Source of the DNA: Blasia pusilla
Taxonomy: Eukaryota; Marchantiophyta; Marchantiopsida; Blasiales
Reading direction: 5' to 3'
DNA length: 64,000 nucleotides
NCBI GenBank assembly: GCA_050084515.1
Contig: CM114271.1
Span: 44,764,001-44,828,000 of the forward strand
The position numbers and the translations under genes are program-made. Below are positions 11,671 through 24,060 of this stretch, in pieces (position 1 is the first letter of the stretch; each line of letters opens with the position of its first letter). The notes under the pieces were generated by a model that was given only the letters and a program-made list of their open reading frames with translations, searched no databases and was not told the DNA's origin.

Positions 11671-12900
11671 ACGAGCTCGATGGCACGGAGAGAGTGATGA
11701 GGAGATGGTGCTCGGGTGGCATGCATCTGCCTATCTTTGTTGGTTGACTATGGTTGGTCAGCCACAGGTGATGACTCTAGTGGTGGGGTTGGATGATGAG
11801 TCTTTGGATCCGGAGGTCAGTGAGGAGGCGACAGGTGGTCGTGATATCCATGACAACGTGGAGGTTGTGGAGTTCTTGCGCACTGGCGTCATAGCGAGCA
11901 CAGTGAGTGCTAGGGAGCGGGATCGGATCCTACAGCGAGCCAGGAGGTTCAGGTGGGAGGGGACTCACATTTTTCGGGTATGGGGAGATGGTAGGATACG
12001 AGTGGTATCTCATCCTTCCCAACGAGCACGTGTAGTGCGACATGCCCATGAGGAGTTGGGACATTTTGGAGTAAAGCGTACTTATAGCTTACTCGAGGTT
12101 CAGTATTGGTGGCGCGGTATGCATACTAGGGTACAACAGTTTGTGGCCAGATGTATGGTATGTGATAGAGTGCGAGCATCCTTCAATGCTCCCACTCCGT
12201 AGTTACATCCTTTTCCAATTATGGGTTTAGGTTATCGGTGGAGTTTAGACTTTGCGGGACCATTGCCATTGACTAGGCGTCATCATAGGTACGTGTTGGT
12301 CATGGTGGAGCATTTCTCCAAGTGGATAGATTTGGTGGTACTACCGGAAAAGGCGAGCAAGGGAATAGCTTATGTGTTTCTAGATCGTGCGCTTAGTCAC
12401 TTTGGTGCACCGGCGGAGGTGTTGACTGACCAGGGTAATGAGTTCAAGGGAGAGTTTCAGGCCTTGTGTGATCAGGCGCTAATAGATCACCGCACCACGT
12501 CCAGAGATCATCCTGAGGCGGATGGGTTGGCGGAGAGAGTGGTACAGACGGTGAAGAGAGGGTTACGCAAGTATGGCTTGTAGCGGGGACAGTTGAGGGA
12601 GTGGGACCTACAGTTGCCATGGTTGGCTATGGGTTATCGCCTTAGTCAGTAGGCATCCTTGGCGTCATTTTCACTGTACTTTTTGCTCTTTGGGAGAGAT
12701 CCAGATTTACCTGCAGCCATTCGACGTGACATGGCGGAGGTGTTAGATCTTGATGATCCAGATGTGTGGGTACAAGCATGTTCTCGAAGGGCGGAGGCTT
12801 TTCGTAGAGTTATGCCTATGGCCTTTGAGAACTTAGCTATTGCTCAGTATAGAGATACATTGAGGTACGCGACCATTCGTGGATGAGGTTATCGTCCAGG
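11671..12900 (+). pseudogene. DDE integrase of copy 1
   Basis: Joins cDNA ends to target DNA. The zinc-binding HHCC domain is at about 12035-12170 (HAHEELGH...CMVC). The catalytic core runs 12221-12583 with Asp in SLDFAGP (12248-12250), Asp in LTDQGNEF (12428-12430) and Glu in GLAERV about 35 residues on. A TAG at 12200-12202 separates the two parts, and copy 2 has TAG at the same codon. Further stops occur at 12581-12583 and 12884-12886. Confidence 0.87.
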
Positions 12901-13285
12901 GATTAGGAGGTTTCATCCTGGAGATTATGTGTATTTGCAGCAAGCGGCACCCACGACACTAGATGTCACTACAAGACGCACGATCCTACGTGTGCGCGAG
13001 GTATTACCGACCGGAGTCCTCATGTTGGAGGGACGGGATGGTATGGTTTGGAAGGATCATATGCGCAATTGTGCGCCATGTCATCTTTCGAACGTAGATG
13101 GGACAGTGGATCCAAGCTTGGCAATGGTACCTGCATGCTTGAGATGTATGTTGTGCGGATCTACGAGGGGTGCAACCACCATGTTGGTATGTGATGGTTG
13201 TTCTCGAGGGTGGCATATATCATGTCTGACCCCCCCTCTTGATGTAGTTCCCAGGGAACGATGGATGTGTCCGAGATGTGTATAA
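12901..13285 (+). pseudogene. Integrase C-terminal domain with PHD finger, copy 1
   Basis: The integrase tail (GDYVYLQQ, then LRVREVLPTGVLMLEG) is followed in the same frame by a C4HC3 PHD finger at 13145-13282: CMLC, CDGC, GWHISC, then W-x-CPRC. All eight metal ligands are present. PHD fingers read histone H3 tails, often by the methylation state of Lys4. It occupies the place where chromoviruses carry a chromodomain, so a role in choosing target chromatin is likely, but this is inference. The ORF ends at TAA 13283-13285. Confidence 0.85.
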
Positions 13286-13351
13286 GATAGTAGGTCACGT
13301 CAGAGAGATGTGATATTTTCTATCTGGAGTTGGAGGGATCCAACTGCCAGC

Positions 13352-13362
13352 TAGGGGGGCGG
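13352..13362 (+). other. Polypurine tract of copy 1
   Basis: TAGGGGGGCGG directly precedes TTGTGTGATC. The same G6 tract lies at 43005-43012 in copy 2 and 63693-63700 in copy 3, always just before block S. It marks where plus-strand synthesis, and so the LTR, begins. Confidence 0.7.
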
Positions 13363-13984
13363 TTGTGTGATCTCCATGTATATGTATGAGTTGATTTTTG
13401 TACATGTGTGGATCGACCAATGTGTGGGGAAGATTGGTGTTGTGTGGTGTAGATGTGACCAGCGATGTATGTTGTGTAGCGATATGTATGCGCACGACAA
13501 CTGTCACATCTGAGTAGCCGATAGGCCGAGATCTATCGTGGATAGGGCGTAGGAGCCAGCGGAATATCTTGAGTGTAACTTTGTCCCACGGTGTCGGATG
13601 AGGTTGAGGAGAGGTCCACTGTGTCAGGAACGTAGTTTCTGACAACTTTCATGTTGAGGTCTGTCACAGCTGGGTGACTTGTTGACCAGTCATCGCCCCT
13701 GTAAGTAGCTTTGTCTTGCGCAGTTACTAAGGGGATAGCTATTTTTAGGGGAAGAGCCTTTTGGCTCTTCCCAACCCTATATAAGAGAGGGAGATGACTT
13801 TCCTAAGCCATCTTTCTCATGTTGGGCAAGTGGAGCACCTCTCTTGTATGTGTGTGAGATAGAACTAGGGTGCTAGCGTCCAGATTCCTTGATAGCACAT
13901 GGTGGACGAGGCTCAATATGCCGATGTAGATTGAGGAGTGGAGTTTTAGGCCAAGTGTGTCATTTTTACTACTCTTTATGTTTA
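13363..13984 (+). repeat. 3' LTR of copy 1 (S then X), 622 bp
   Basis: By the purine tract on the left and the U5 end that abuts the primer site in the 5' copy, the LTR is S (13363-13499) + AC + X (13502-13984). It has TATATAA at 13778-13784, self-primer 13809-13821, and a perfect 10-bp hairpin (13749-13758 / 13763-13772, TTTT loop) six bases upstream of the TATA box. Confidence 0.78.
13496..13505. other. S|X joint GACA-AC-TGTC
   Basis: Four-base inverted tips GACA and TGTC, two bases apart, inside U3. These are exactly the outer ends of copies 1 and 3 (TGTC at the left; GACA at the right). Copy 3's left tip has decayed to TATC. The joint therefore looks like an abutted pair of element ends. 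Confidence 0.65.
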
Positions 13985-14121
13985 TTGTGTGATCTCCATA
14001 TATATGGATGAGTTGATTTTTATACATGTGTGGATCAACCCTTGTGTGGGGAAGATCGGTGTTGTGTGGTGTAGATGTGACCAGCGATGTATGTTGTGTA
14101 GCGATATGTATACGCACGACA
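13985..14121 (+). repeat. Second block S, right end of copy 1
   Basis: A direct repeat of 13363-13499 that follows block X with no spacer and ends in CGCACGACA, then the CCTT duplication. The X-to-S boundary here (TTTA then TTGTGTG) resembles an LTR-LTR joint that lost a base or two. Confidence 0.82.
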
Positions 14122-14125
14122 CCTT
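14122..14125. repeat. Target-site duplication CCTT, right of copy 1
   Basis: Partner of 6209-6212; see that entry. Confidence 0.7.
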
Positions 14126-17100
14126 TGTGTGGATATGGCTGGTAATCACATGTGTTGGCCAAGTAAGGATGTTACAAAATACTACTAGAGTCGGTATCAT
14201 ACTTAGTCAATGCTCTATAACTCCACTAGTAAATTGTATTCGGAGTAAAATAACATATCCATATCCATAGTGCCATTCTAGAGATGACTACCTTTGAGTG
14301 AGAGGTTGTAACACTATGCTCACACTCACATAGAGTTGTGGCAAGCGAGAACATCCTGACATGCCCAACTCCCAATACGGAAAAATCTATGCCTGAAGAC
14401 AATGGAAATCCATTGTCTTCAACCAGAGGTACAAGTCTAGTATCATGTGCTCGACCATATCTTATTGAGATGAAATTAAGAGTGAGCAACCATATTTCTT
14501 GATAGCCCACAATAAAGTTGGTATGTTTTTTTGGTGGAACATGTTGATCTATAAGTCATTAAGATAGAGGTTGTTGCAATGTGCGATTCGAAGGAGATAC
14601 CACATGCATCAACCATAAGAACTACATAGCCACGTACACCTAGAGAGCATGTAGTGACACATTGAGTGCAAAGAGGCTATAGAGAACCAGTGTATCAAAG
14701 ACCCATACCAATTTTTTGCAAGGAAAAAAAATTAGAGTTCACATGTTGGTCATGGGCATAACTATATCATTAGCAAGACTGTATATGCCATGGTAGTGTA
14801 TGTGGATAAGGGGTGCATATGGAGTCCCAACCCATAGGCTAGAGGGACTTTAGAAAGGGGATTTTCATTGCGAACATCATCAATGTTGTGGTCATTATCG
14901 GGATAGGCGTTCTATCTTATATCCTAAATGATGCCTATAAAGAGTACTTGATTAAGCCAGAGCATCCAAAGGAGCCAAAGGTTGAGGCATAGGTGGCCCT
15001 AAAGGATGATGTGGTGGCATGTATGACCAAGGAGGAGGTAGATGCCCACCAACTAGATGAGTCGAGGGACACCTTGGGCATGAATCCGAGATGCCAGCTC
15101 AGATAACTAAAGGAGTGTATTGTAGTAATGGCACTCCAATTTCTTAACGCAAGATTTGTAGCATCTACTTCCTATGGTAGTGGCAAGGATCACGAGGATC
15201 CCAAATGGATGTGCGGGCTCGCCCATGTTAAGGAAACCAACATTGTGATAGAGGAGTAGCCAAAAAGTTGGACCCACAACAAGGTGATACTTGTAAGAAA
15301 ACTAGGTTTCCCCACTCATTTACCTTAGCCAAGGCTATGAGGATCCCAATGATGGTTTGTGATTACACCTCTCAAGGTTTAAGAAGAGTTGGCATAGATG
15401 CATGATAATATAGGGAGATTTGAGTAGATTGACATCCCATGGTGGAGCTTAGGAGGAGCCTATATGGGTGAAATGCAAGGGTGTCCACCGACTTGCTTCA
15501 ATCACCCTATCATCAATAACATATTCTAGCCCTTCATACAAGCTGATGAATTGGTCTATGTGTTCATTATGGGTTGCATCATACGATTAGTCATATGGTG
15601 CATATATTCTAGACACCAATAAAGCCTCCATGGCTTGATCTCTACTACATGCAAAGATGATAACTTATGATAGTTGTCCACCGATGGACCCTCCTAGTAT
15701 TGATATATCATTTCCGAGGAAATAAATGAGTTGTTTTATATGTGCCTTCTGGTGCATGCATATCAACACGCTCCATAATCTACAATGAATTTGTATAGCT
15801 CCAAGATATAAATTAAACTCGAGCATCTTTACAAGATCCACCTCCCACAATGATCTCTTATTTCCCACAAAGTGAAGTATGGTGCCACTAGTGGATCCCA
15901 ATGGCAAGCTTGGGAAATCAATCTCTTGTGTCCATACATTCATAACTCTCAATTCATATATATCCTTGCCTATCAATACAACTCCCAACTACCCAACACC
16001 TTGAGAAAATCCTCACATGTGTAGGAGGGGAGAAAAATTGGATAAATTGGGTATAGTAATAATGACAATGTTACTTTTGAAAAGTGGGAAATTTCATCCA
16101 TCATGTTAGAGCCAAGGTGACTTTCTTGGCACTAACACAACTTTGAGATTAATGATAATGTTATGCCGCTACGAGGAGCACATTATAACGATAGCAACAA
16201 TTATACGGCATGGCTAGAAGAGACACAACACGATAAAAAATAGCAACTATGGTATAGCAATAATAAATGCAATACATTGGGAAAATGAGGACATGCTATA
16301 ACTATGAGCAACATGGATATGACTACTTGTGTAACATCACACCCATGGGCATCCAATGCATCTATAACAATTCCCCCAATTCCCCGATGAGTGTCCTAAC
16401 GAGCCAAACTCATTTAAGGTTATGGGTGGAACAACATACTATGGTGTGCTTATTGAGTGAAGATCTTTCCATACCTATCGAGTTGATTCGCATCACAAAA
16501 TAGTAGCAAATCACATATCAATGAAGATCTAGAACAAGACATTGTAGAAACTCATCATCGATTTTTTATTTTTTATTTTTTTTTTTGGGGGGAGGGGTTG
16601 GTAATTACAATGTTGCACACTTAGGATTCCTACCTCCTTGAAAAATCATCCTCAAGCTACCAAAATCCGACATCCGCCCTTCTCAAGAACATTGAGCAAA
16701 TCCTTTCTACTCCCATGTGAATTACTCCTTATATTTATGTCTAAAAAATATATTCTCACATATTAATGGGCATCACAACATAAAATAATATTATAGTATA
16801 TATATGTTTGTAATGAAATGATAGGCATTATGGGAGGAAAACATTAAATAACCAAACGAAGCCTTATTACGATGTAAGATTACATCTTGGACAATATTGG
16901 AAATGATTTGAGTGAAGGATATGCATCAATCATAATTCGGTTCTTGTGGATTGTCGTGTATTAGAGCATTATTGTTCATTTGTTAGGTCTTAGTTAGAAT
17001 AAACTTGATCATAGTTAGTGTGGCTTATAAGCAAGGAGTCAATGGATCAATAGAGTGTGGAAACTCTTAGAATTAATTAAGTAAATTGTTTTGCTTGATA

Positions 17101-20100
17101 TGTGGAAATATACAAAAAAACTAGATATCATACGTAGAGTTAATGGTATTAGTCAAATAATAAATCCTTCTCATGTAAGATATCTTGGTGGTACACCAAA
17201 TGAAAATAAGGGTAAAATATTGAGATACCAATTTAAAATTAATAAAATCTAGGATATAAGAGAAGCTTTAGAGGAGTGAAAGTAAGGAATGAGCTAATGA
17301 CATAGAATATAATAGAGGAATTTATGAGTTAGGATACATAATAATATGGTTGTAGAATCGAATGCGTTCTCTTGGGGCATAAAATCAATGTCATTTAATA
17401 ATGGGTAGATTTATTCAAAAAATTATAGGTTTAGTTGATGTAGGCTTTGGTGGATGAGAAAACTCCAAATAGTTGGAGCCTAAATCACGGATTGTTGAAA
17501 GAAAAATGAATATAAAAGTTAAAATTTATTTTTGAGGGTTATATGGTTTTAATATGAGTTGAAGTTGAGGAGGTTAATGATTGCAACAAGTCCAAAAAAT
17601 TTAAATACCTTGTAGTGTCATATGTTCATTAGAAAAAAAAAACAAATATTCACTGTCATTTTGTTAAAACCAGAAGGAAAATCTATATATATAGAAATGA
17701 CACCTAACCATAATTGTAGGTAAATTTAAGGCTTCTCATATTTTATCTTTGGATGATATCTTTCCAAATCAAGATAACTCCTGAAGCTTGGTAGAGTGAG
17801 ATTTAAAGCGAGGAGTCCAAAATCCCATGTGCAAGTTCATGTGAACTCTATGCAAAGATAACTATTCAAGATATAATGATATGACTTTGTTTATATTAGA
17901 AGACAAATATTCTTTGACCCTATCTTATACATAGAATGGGAGATAAGGCTCACTCAATTTGGTTGCGCACATTCTCACTTTTCTTGTTTATGCAATGTAC
18001 TTTGCTTTTATGTTTCTCTTGGAAAGATAGTAATTTATACATTCTTTATAAATCATTGAGCACTTTTGGGATAAATCTTAAAGCATGTAAGGTGAGTTAG
18101 AAAAGAATGATAGTAAGTTTATCACAATCTTATGTGCAAGCATTAGAAAAGGAAATAAAACAAAACATCGAGTTGATGTTGATGAGAAATAATAGAAGTC
18201 AAGTGTTTCTCATTAAGGTGACAAAGGAGATAAAGGTGCATAAATTGATATGAACACAACGTAGATTTGTTAACCAACTATCAATTCCTAATAAAACAAT
18301 GTTGATTCTAGTGATGACTATTGTATGTAGGCAAACCAATGATATAAGCATATTCATGCAAGCATTGTGTTAAAATGCAAATGATCAAGAGTGACAAACC
18401 TTATATGATATATTGAGAACTATGTATATTTTCTTTTTGTTTTGAGACTTTGATAATCACATAAAAATAAAATTTCCCATATACTATCACAAAAAACTCA
18501 TTTATAGAATTAAAAATAATATTAATTTGCATTAGAGATAATAATTTCTCAATGAAGAAAATATTTCCCTATCCTTTGTGGAATCTCCTTTTTGGTGGTA
18601 AATACAATATAAATTTTATGTTATCCATATTTGACTATAAGCCATCTAATACTTTATAATTATTGATATCTATCAAATCAAGATCTACAACTTTTTCCTT
18701 GGTAGATTTGTAGATATTGAGATTATACACTTTACCTCATTATTATATATATTATTCAATTCAATTATTTATAAGAATGGTTTTTCCTATATTTTATTAA
18801 TATGTAAAATATTCAATTCTATTATTTCTAAAATAAGTTCCTTGTATTACTTGGAATAGCCGTTTTGATTGCAAGTTTCTAGTTAGCTAGAATAATCATG
18901 GAAGCTAAGTCTTAGTCTATTATCTTATAAATAAATACACCATAAGAATAGTGAGAAAACTTATGAGCCAATTTATGAGTTTATTGACTTCAAATTGAGT
19001 TTTAAGGCATTTGTAAGTATTTCCTTGTCTCGAATGGACCGAATTCAATTTTTAAATATGTTTTTTGAAGTCCTTATATTTCCTTACCATTTTCCGATAT
19101 ATTTTCTATTGATACCGTAGAAAAATAAAAATGAAAATTATCCCCTGTTCATTGCCCTCCTTCTTCTCTCAATCTGGAAGAATATAATGCTTGAGTGAAA
19201 AGTGATTGTTACTACGAATGATTCTATTACTCCTTTGTATTAACTTATGTATTTACCAATTCTTACAAGTTAAATCGAATATTAATTCAACGATATATAA
19301 TATTAGGCCTCCAACAATAAAGCCTCCTTGTAAGAATATGAATAAATTTGATCCTTCACAATTGATACTACGTACAAATCTAGAGTTGTCTTAATTTTGC
19401 TAATTTTTCATTTGTTGTTCTCACAATTTTTTATCTTCCTAATATTTCTCATATGCCCTTTCTATATTTTCACTATTTCTCTTATTATGTAATACAAGTG
19501 GATGTCGTATGATGCATGAGGTTATTTACAATAGCTAAGGGTAATTACCTTGTGACTAAAAACTTAATTAAACTCTAAAACTCTTAATTGACCTCTCAAA
19601 TCCCAAGTTTGAATGATCCTATTGGTTGAGAGATCAAGTGATACTATTGGCTAAGAGGGCTTTTTGTCAAGAAGAGAGGTATTTGAAAATCAAAGTGACA
19701 TTCTCCAATCAGAAGTTTTATATATATATATATAATTCAAATACAATGTCGATCTTTTGATATATTCGCAATCCATGTTTCCAAACTAATACGAGATACA
19801 TAAGTCTTAGCACCTCTTACACTCACCCATCGTTTATTTTCAATTGTAGAAAGAAGCATTTGACCTCTATAGATAAAATAAATATATTTATACTAATAAT
19901 TCTTCCATCACAAATGATATATAGGAAATATTTATTCTTCTATATTTCACATTTTTGCAACATTTGGAATCATTGCAAGTTGACTATATGCAACCAAAAC
20001 ATTTGATATTCCTAGAATATCCTTTCCTTTTTCCCCCTATAAATATTGACTTCAAAATAAATATTTATCCAACCATATTTGATATATACTCAAGGAACAT

Positions 20101-21840
20101 CCTCAAAAGTACTTTCTTACTTTTTATTTTTGGATAATATTCCACATAATAATTTTTATAATTCATATGCGACCCTGTAAGCTGGAAATGTTGTTATTGT
20201 GCCTCTTAATATTTTTGATATCATAGAAAATCAGAAATATATGTTGCAAAAGTTTATAAATTATTTTTTAAGATTTGGAGACATTGCCACTTTTCATTGT
20301 AGATTTTTAATTACGTCCCTACATTGCAGATTCTAAGTGGTGCAACTCTTTATGCCAAGTTCTAGAAGGCCATCATTTGTTCATCACTTCTAGAAACGTA
20401 AACCATCACCTCCTTGCAAACATAAGAGTTTTTCTTTTCTCATATTTTGGCCATTCTATATGTTCAAATTCTCACCTATTTTGGTATACTCATTGATGAA
20501 CAAAACTTGAATAGAAATTAAAAAATACATTATACCAATTTACTTCATCCAAAAAAATCCATCATAATTTGAACTTTACTAACTTAATTCTTCCTTTTCC
20601 AAGAAAATTGAATGCACAAGTTAAGGACTAAATAAGTATGTATATAGTACTCCATTCATTATGTTTTCAAAAGTGAAAACCAATATCTTCTTCCTTTTTA
20701 CACACTATACTTATATGGTACTTGCAATATTTTACTCTATATCCCCAAATTAAATATAATTTGGGGCCATGCTAGGTCAATTTTCTTGGCCATATAAGAG
20801 ACTCCTATTTCTATTTCTCTATATATTGATGACGTTAATATCTATTTTCTTATTCATGATTCCATTTATTTTCCTCCTTATCCCACCCATCTTGAATACA
20901 TAGAATTATAATACATTTTTCTTGTTCAAATTTTAAATCATTTTGCTAATACCGTCCTTCTTTTGGTCAATTGTTTGCCATTCCATCCATTTCCTTCTTT
21001 GCGTGCACTATTTATAGTCTTCATCGTCTATCTTTCTATCCATTTCATGAAACTCAAATGTCTCTAAGTTTTTCTTATTCATTTAGACCATTCACCTTGT
21101 TGTCCATACCATCTCTTTAAGTCGTATGCCTTTCTGTGATTCCTTTTGCTTTGATATAACACGTGCTGCATGTGATTTGGACCTTGATTATTCATTTTAT
21201 CCTGATTTTCCATGTATCCTATTCTTATTGGGTTCCTAGCAAATATCATTGCAAAATTATAGATGAAAATCATCCCAACTGGCAAAGAAAGCAAAGAATA
21301 AATAAAGGAATCCCTCGCCCCATTCCATCTTTTCCTTTGTCTATCTTGCCATTCTTCTCTCCATCACATCAAACATGCGATTTGAGGTATTGTTCATTGA
21401 TCTCATTAATATGCTATATTCAATTTTTTTGGGGGTTCGGAAGAAATCTATCATATGATCCATGGAGTTTTTCCGCGATAACATGTACATTGCCATTATT
21501 TTCTAACCTAAAATATTAATTCCAAAATTTTAACTGGTTTTTAGATATTTATCAAACACAAAGAAATGCCTCATAAGATTTGAAAATGAAATAGAAACTT
21601 CTGATTTTAACCGACTAGGATTACTCATAATCTAACACAACATTGACGTACACTAATTGGAAGATACATATTTTAAATTTGGAGTAATTTAAATGATGAA
21701 GGAGACCATGTATCTATGCTACTAAAATAAAATTCATCATTAAGTACATAAATGAATAAGTAAGGCTTTCGATTAAAATAAATAAATTTTAAAAGAGTTT
21801 ATTTTAGATTAATTAAAAGGTATTATATTCGTAGAATACG
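14126..21840. other. AT-rich DNA, no supported gene
   Basis: About 7.7 kb with no recognisable domain. One open frame on the minus strand (15665-15988, about 107 residues) has protein-like composition but no motif I can name, and I do not call it a gene. A poly-T run lies at about 16563-16585 and a short AT run near 19722. Probably degraded repeat. Confidence 0.4.
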
Positions 21841-24060
21841 TTTGTACTCCACCACAAAGATTAGTTCTGGACTCAGAAAGAGGACAAAGAGCAGTCCCGA
21901 GTCCCGACAGTCTGGAAAAACGTTTAAGATAACGCATAAAATACTAAGTGAAGCTGATAATAAATAATAATATGCGATAATATAGATGACTGCGCGGGCG
22001 GCTGGAGCTTCGCCTTTGGCTGCGGGTTTTGGTCAGGTCTGCTGCCACGTATCGTAGCTCCATTGGCAGAGCCTTGCCTGACTGGTAAGTTCGGACAACG
22101 ACTACGTGTAGGATTTGTCGGCTTGCGGCCCTCGAAAGCGCATGTTCTTTGACTCCAGCATTTCCTTCGATCTCATTGGGGAGTTGCCTTCCTATGGTGG
22201 GGCCGGGTGGTCAATCCATCTTGTCCTGGACCGGTTGGTCAAAATCCAAGCGCCGGAAATAATCGCGAAACAAGCTATTCCGTGACTGGCGCGCGGGGAC
22301 ACTCCACTCTTTGAGGAAGTTACAGCGAGATTTGGGGGCTGCGACGTCGGCCTTTCATTTGCTCGTCCGTCCGCTTACCGTCCCAGTTCCTTCACCCGAC
22401 GAAGTGGCTGCTAGCGACGACGACGACGACGACTACATCCGCACCTCCTCTCCGTAACCGTCATGTCCAGCGACAGAATTCTAAACTGGGCTGGCTGACA
22501 TGATGGCTGCAGCGGACTGGTTCTTTGTAGTTGTGGCATCATATAGGCTTGCCTCCATTTATATGACTAGAGCATGCATGATACCACGCCAACCATTAGC
22601 AAATGCCTCATGATGACTGTCATCACCATGAGGCATGGTGTGGGAGTGGCCTTTCTTCCTATGATTTGCCAAGCCAACATATTAGTGATTTTTAGCGTGT
22701 GCAACCAAGATGAGAAAGTGAGGACCCCTCAGGAAACAGTAGTACTTCCTTATGAATCTTTGCGGTAAGAAATGTTATGTGGAGCAAAACACCAATCACT
22801 TTCGTAAATCTAGGCACTCCTTTGTTCATGATTATAGGAAACAAAAAAACCTTTGTTCATGATTGGACTATGTTTCATTTCCCCACTTCTATGTTCTCGT
22901 GCTCTCAAAGTGAACTTGATAGAAGCCTCTCGCTCCTTCATTGTAGGTATGCCAAGAACATGCCACGTGCTTATGCATCTTTGACTCTAGTTAGATTTGA
23001 GTTAATATAAAATAAGTTTATTTTTAATTCAATTCGATGTTTTATATATTTATATTATTATGGGAGAGCGCTAATTGACTATGTCGCTAGCTAGCTGAGA
23101 ATACATTTTTTTCAGTGGCTCAAAGAGTAGATGGATTTAACATATTAGAATAATCGAGAAATAGGGAACCTAATCGTTCACCCGTGCACCAACTAATATC
23201 TTAACATTTCCACATGAGCGTGTAATGGCCCATATGGGCCTCCTAATTCCACATATGCACAGGTATTTTAACATTCCATATTCACATGCGCGAGATTCTC
23301 TCTAAATGGCAGTCGATGCTTTTAAATGTTTTAAAATGAAATTGGAAGATAAAGTAAGAGATTTGACCTTCACACAATCTGCATAAAACTAAACTAACGT
23401 ATTAAACCCAAGAAAATGAATCTAAACCTGATGCACTTTTCAAAGAAATAAAACCACGACACACGGGCGAAAAGAGGATGTTCTTTCCTTAATTTTTTCG
23501 AAACGGTACACAAAGAGGAGGGCGTCAATGAGCAGTAGTCTCCAAAGATGCATGAGATTTCGTCTCCAAAAACAAAACAAAAAAGAGTTTCCTTTTCCCT
23601 ATTTTCCAACTTCCTTATTCCCTGAGTGCAGTGCTTTCAACCAGTTATATACTTGGTTACCTTATGGTAATAAGTATATAATAATAGTAAGTATATATCG
23701 GACATTGTAGCGGCGTAGCCTCTCTGATGGCGAGCTTAGATGCGATGGTACAGGTAGCAGGGGGTGGTGGATTGCAGATCACGGGCCCGGAAAGCGAATT
23801 CGTGATTCTTACGGACTCTGTTTACGGGCAGTGGCACGGTATCCACCGGCTATACAATGTTCTCGGTAGAAACTCTATCCGGTAGGGTTTGCTACGCCAA
23901 CTGAGTCTTTCACTGTGGTGGTCACTGTAACCAATGGCACTGTTGGTAAGCGCCAGGAGAAGGAGGGTTTTGGATGTTCTCCACTTTTCTTTTCTTTTCT
24001 CCGATTTCGTCGGAAAATTGTCACTCCCATTTGTTTTTCTTTACTTTAACTAATCACGCC
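21841..24060. other. Mixed region with two GC-rich islands
   Basis: GC-rich stretches at about 21950-22500 and 23700-23990 stand out from AT-rich DNA. The first has a GACGAC run near 22420. The second has a 52-codon open frame on the plus strand (23727-23885) with no known family. Either could hold host exons, but no splice structure can be confirmed. Confidence 0.3.

Larger units (their letters stand above)
6213..14121 (+). mobile_element. Copy 1: self-primed gypsy element with DNA methyltransferase and PHD finger, X-internal-S-X-S
   Basis: A 7.9-kb insertion flanked by the 4-bp duplication CCTT (6209-6212, 14122-14125), with tips TGTC and GACA. The order is block X (6213-6693), primer site, leader, gag, methyltransferase, leaky stop, RT, RNase H, integrase, PHD, purine tract, block S, block X again, block S again. 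RT and DDE integrase place it in Ty3/gypsy. It lacks the CCHC and protease region that copy 2 keeps, so gag runs straight into the methyltransferase, and it has several stops, so it is not autonomous. The two X blocks and two S blocks differ at many sites, so the insertion is not recent. Confidence 0.88.

Noticed and set aside
6213-14121. DIRS/Ngaro-type element
   Set aside because: The repeat layout fits, but no tyrosine recombinase is seen, while a clear DDE integrase and 4-bp target duplications are.
13502-14121. Ordinary LTR running X then S with TGTC...GACA ends
   Set aside because: The ends would be canonical, but the 5' side has X joined directly to the primer site with no S, in both copies 1 and 3, and copy 3 has no second X. 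The circle-opening model explains all three facts.
15665-15988. Minus-strand 107-residue open frame as a gene
   Set aside because: No motif, no splice or promoter context, and AT-rich decayed surroundings.
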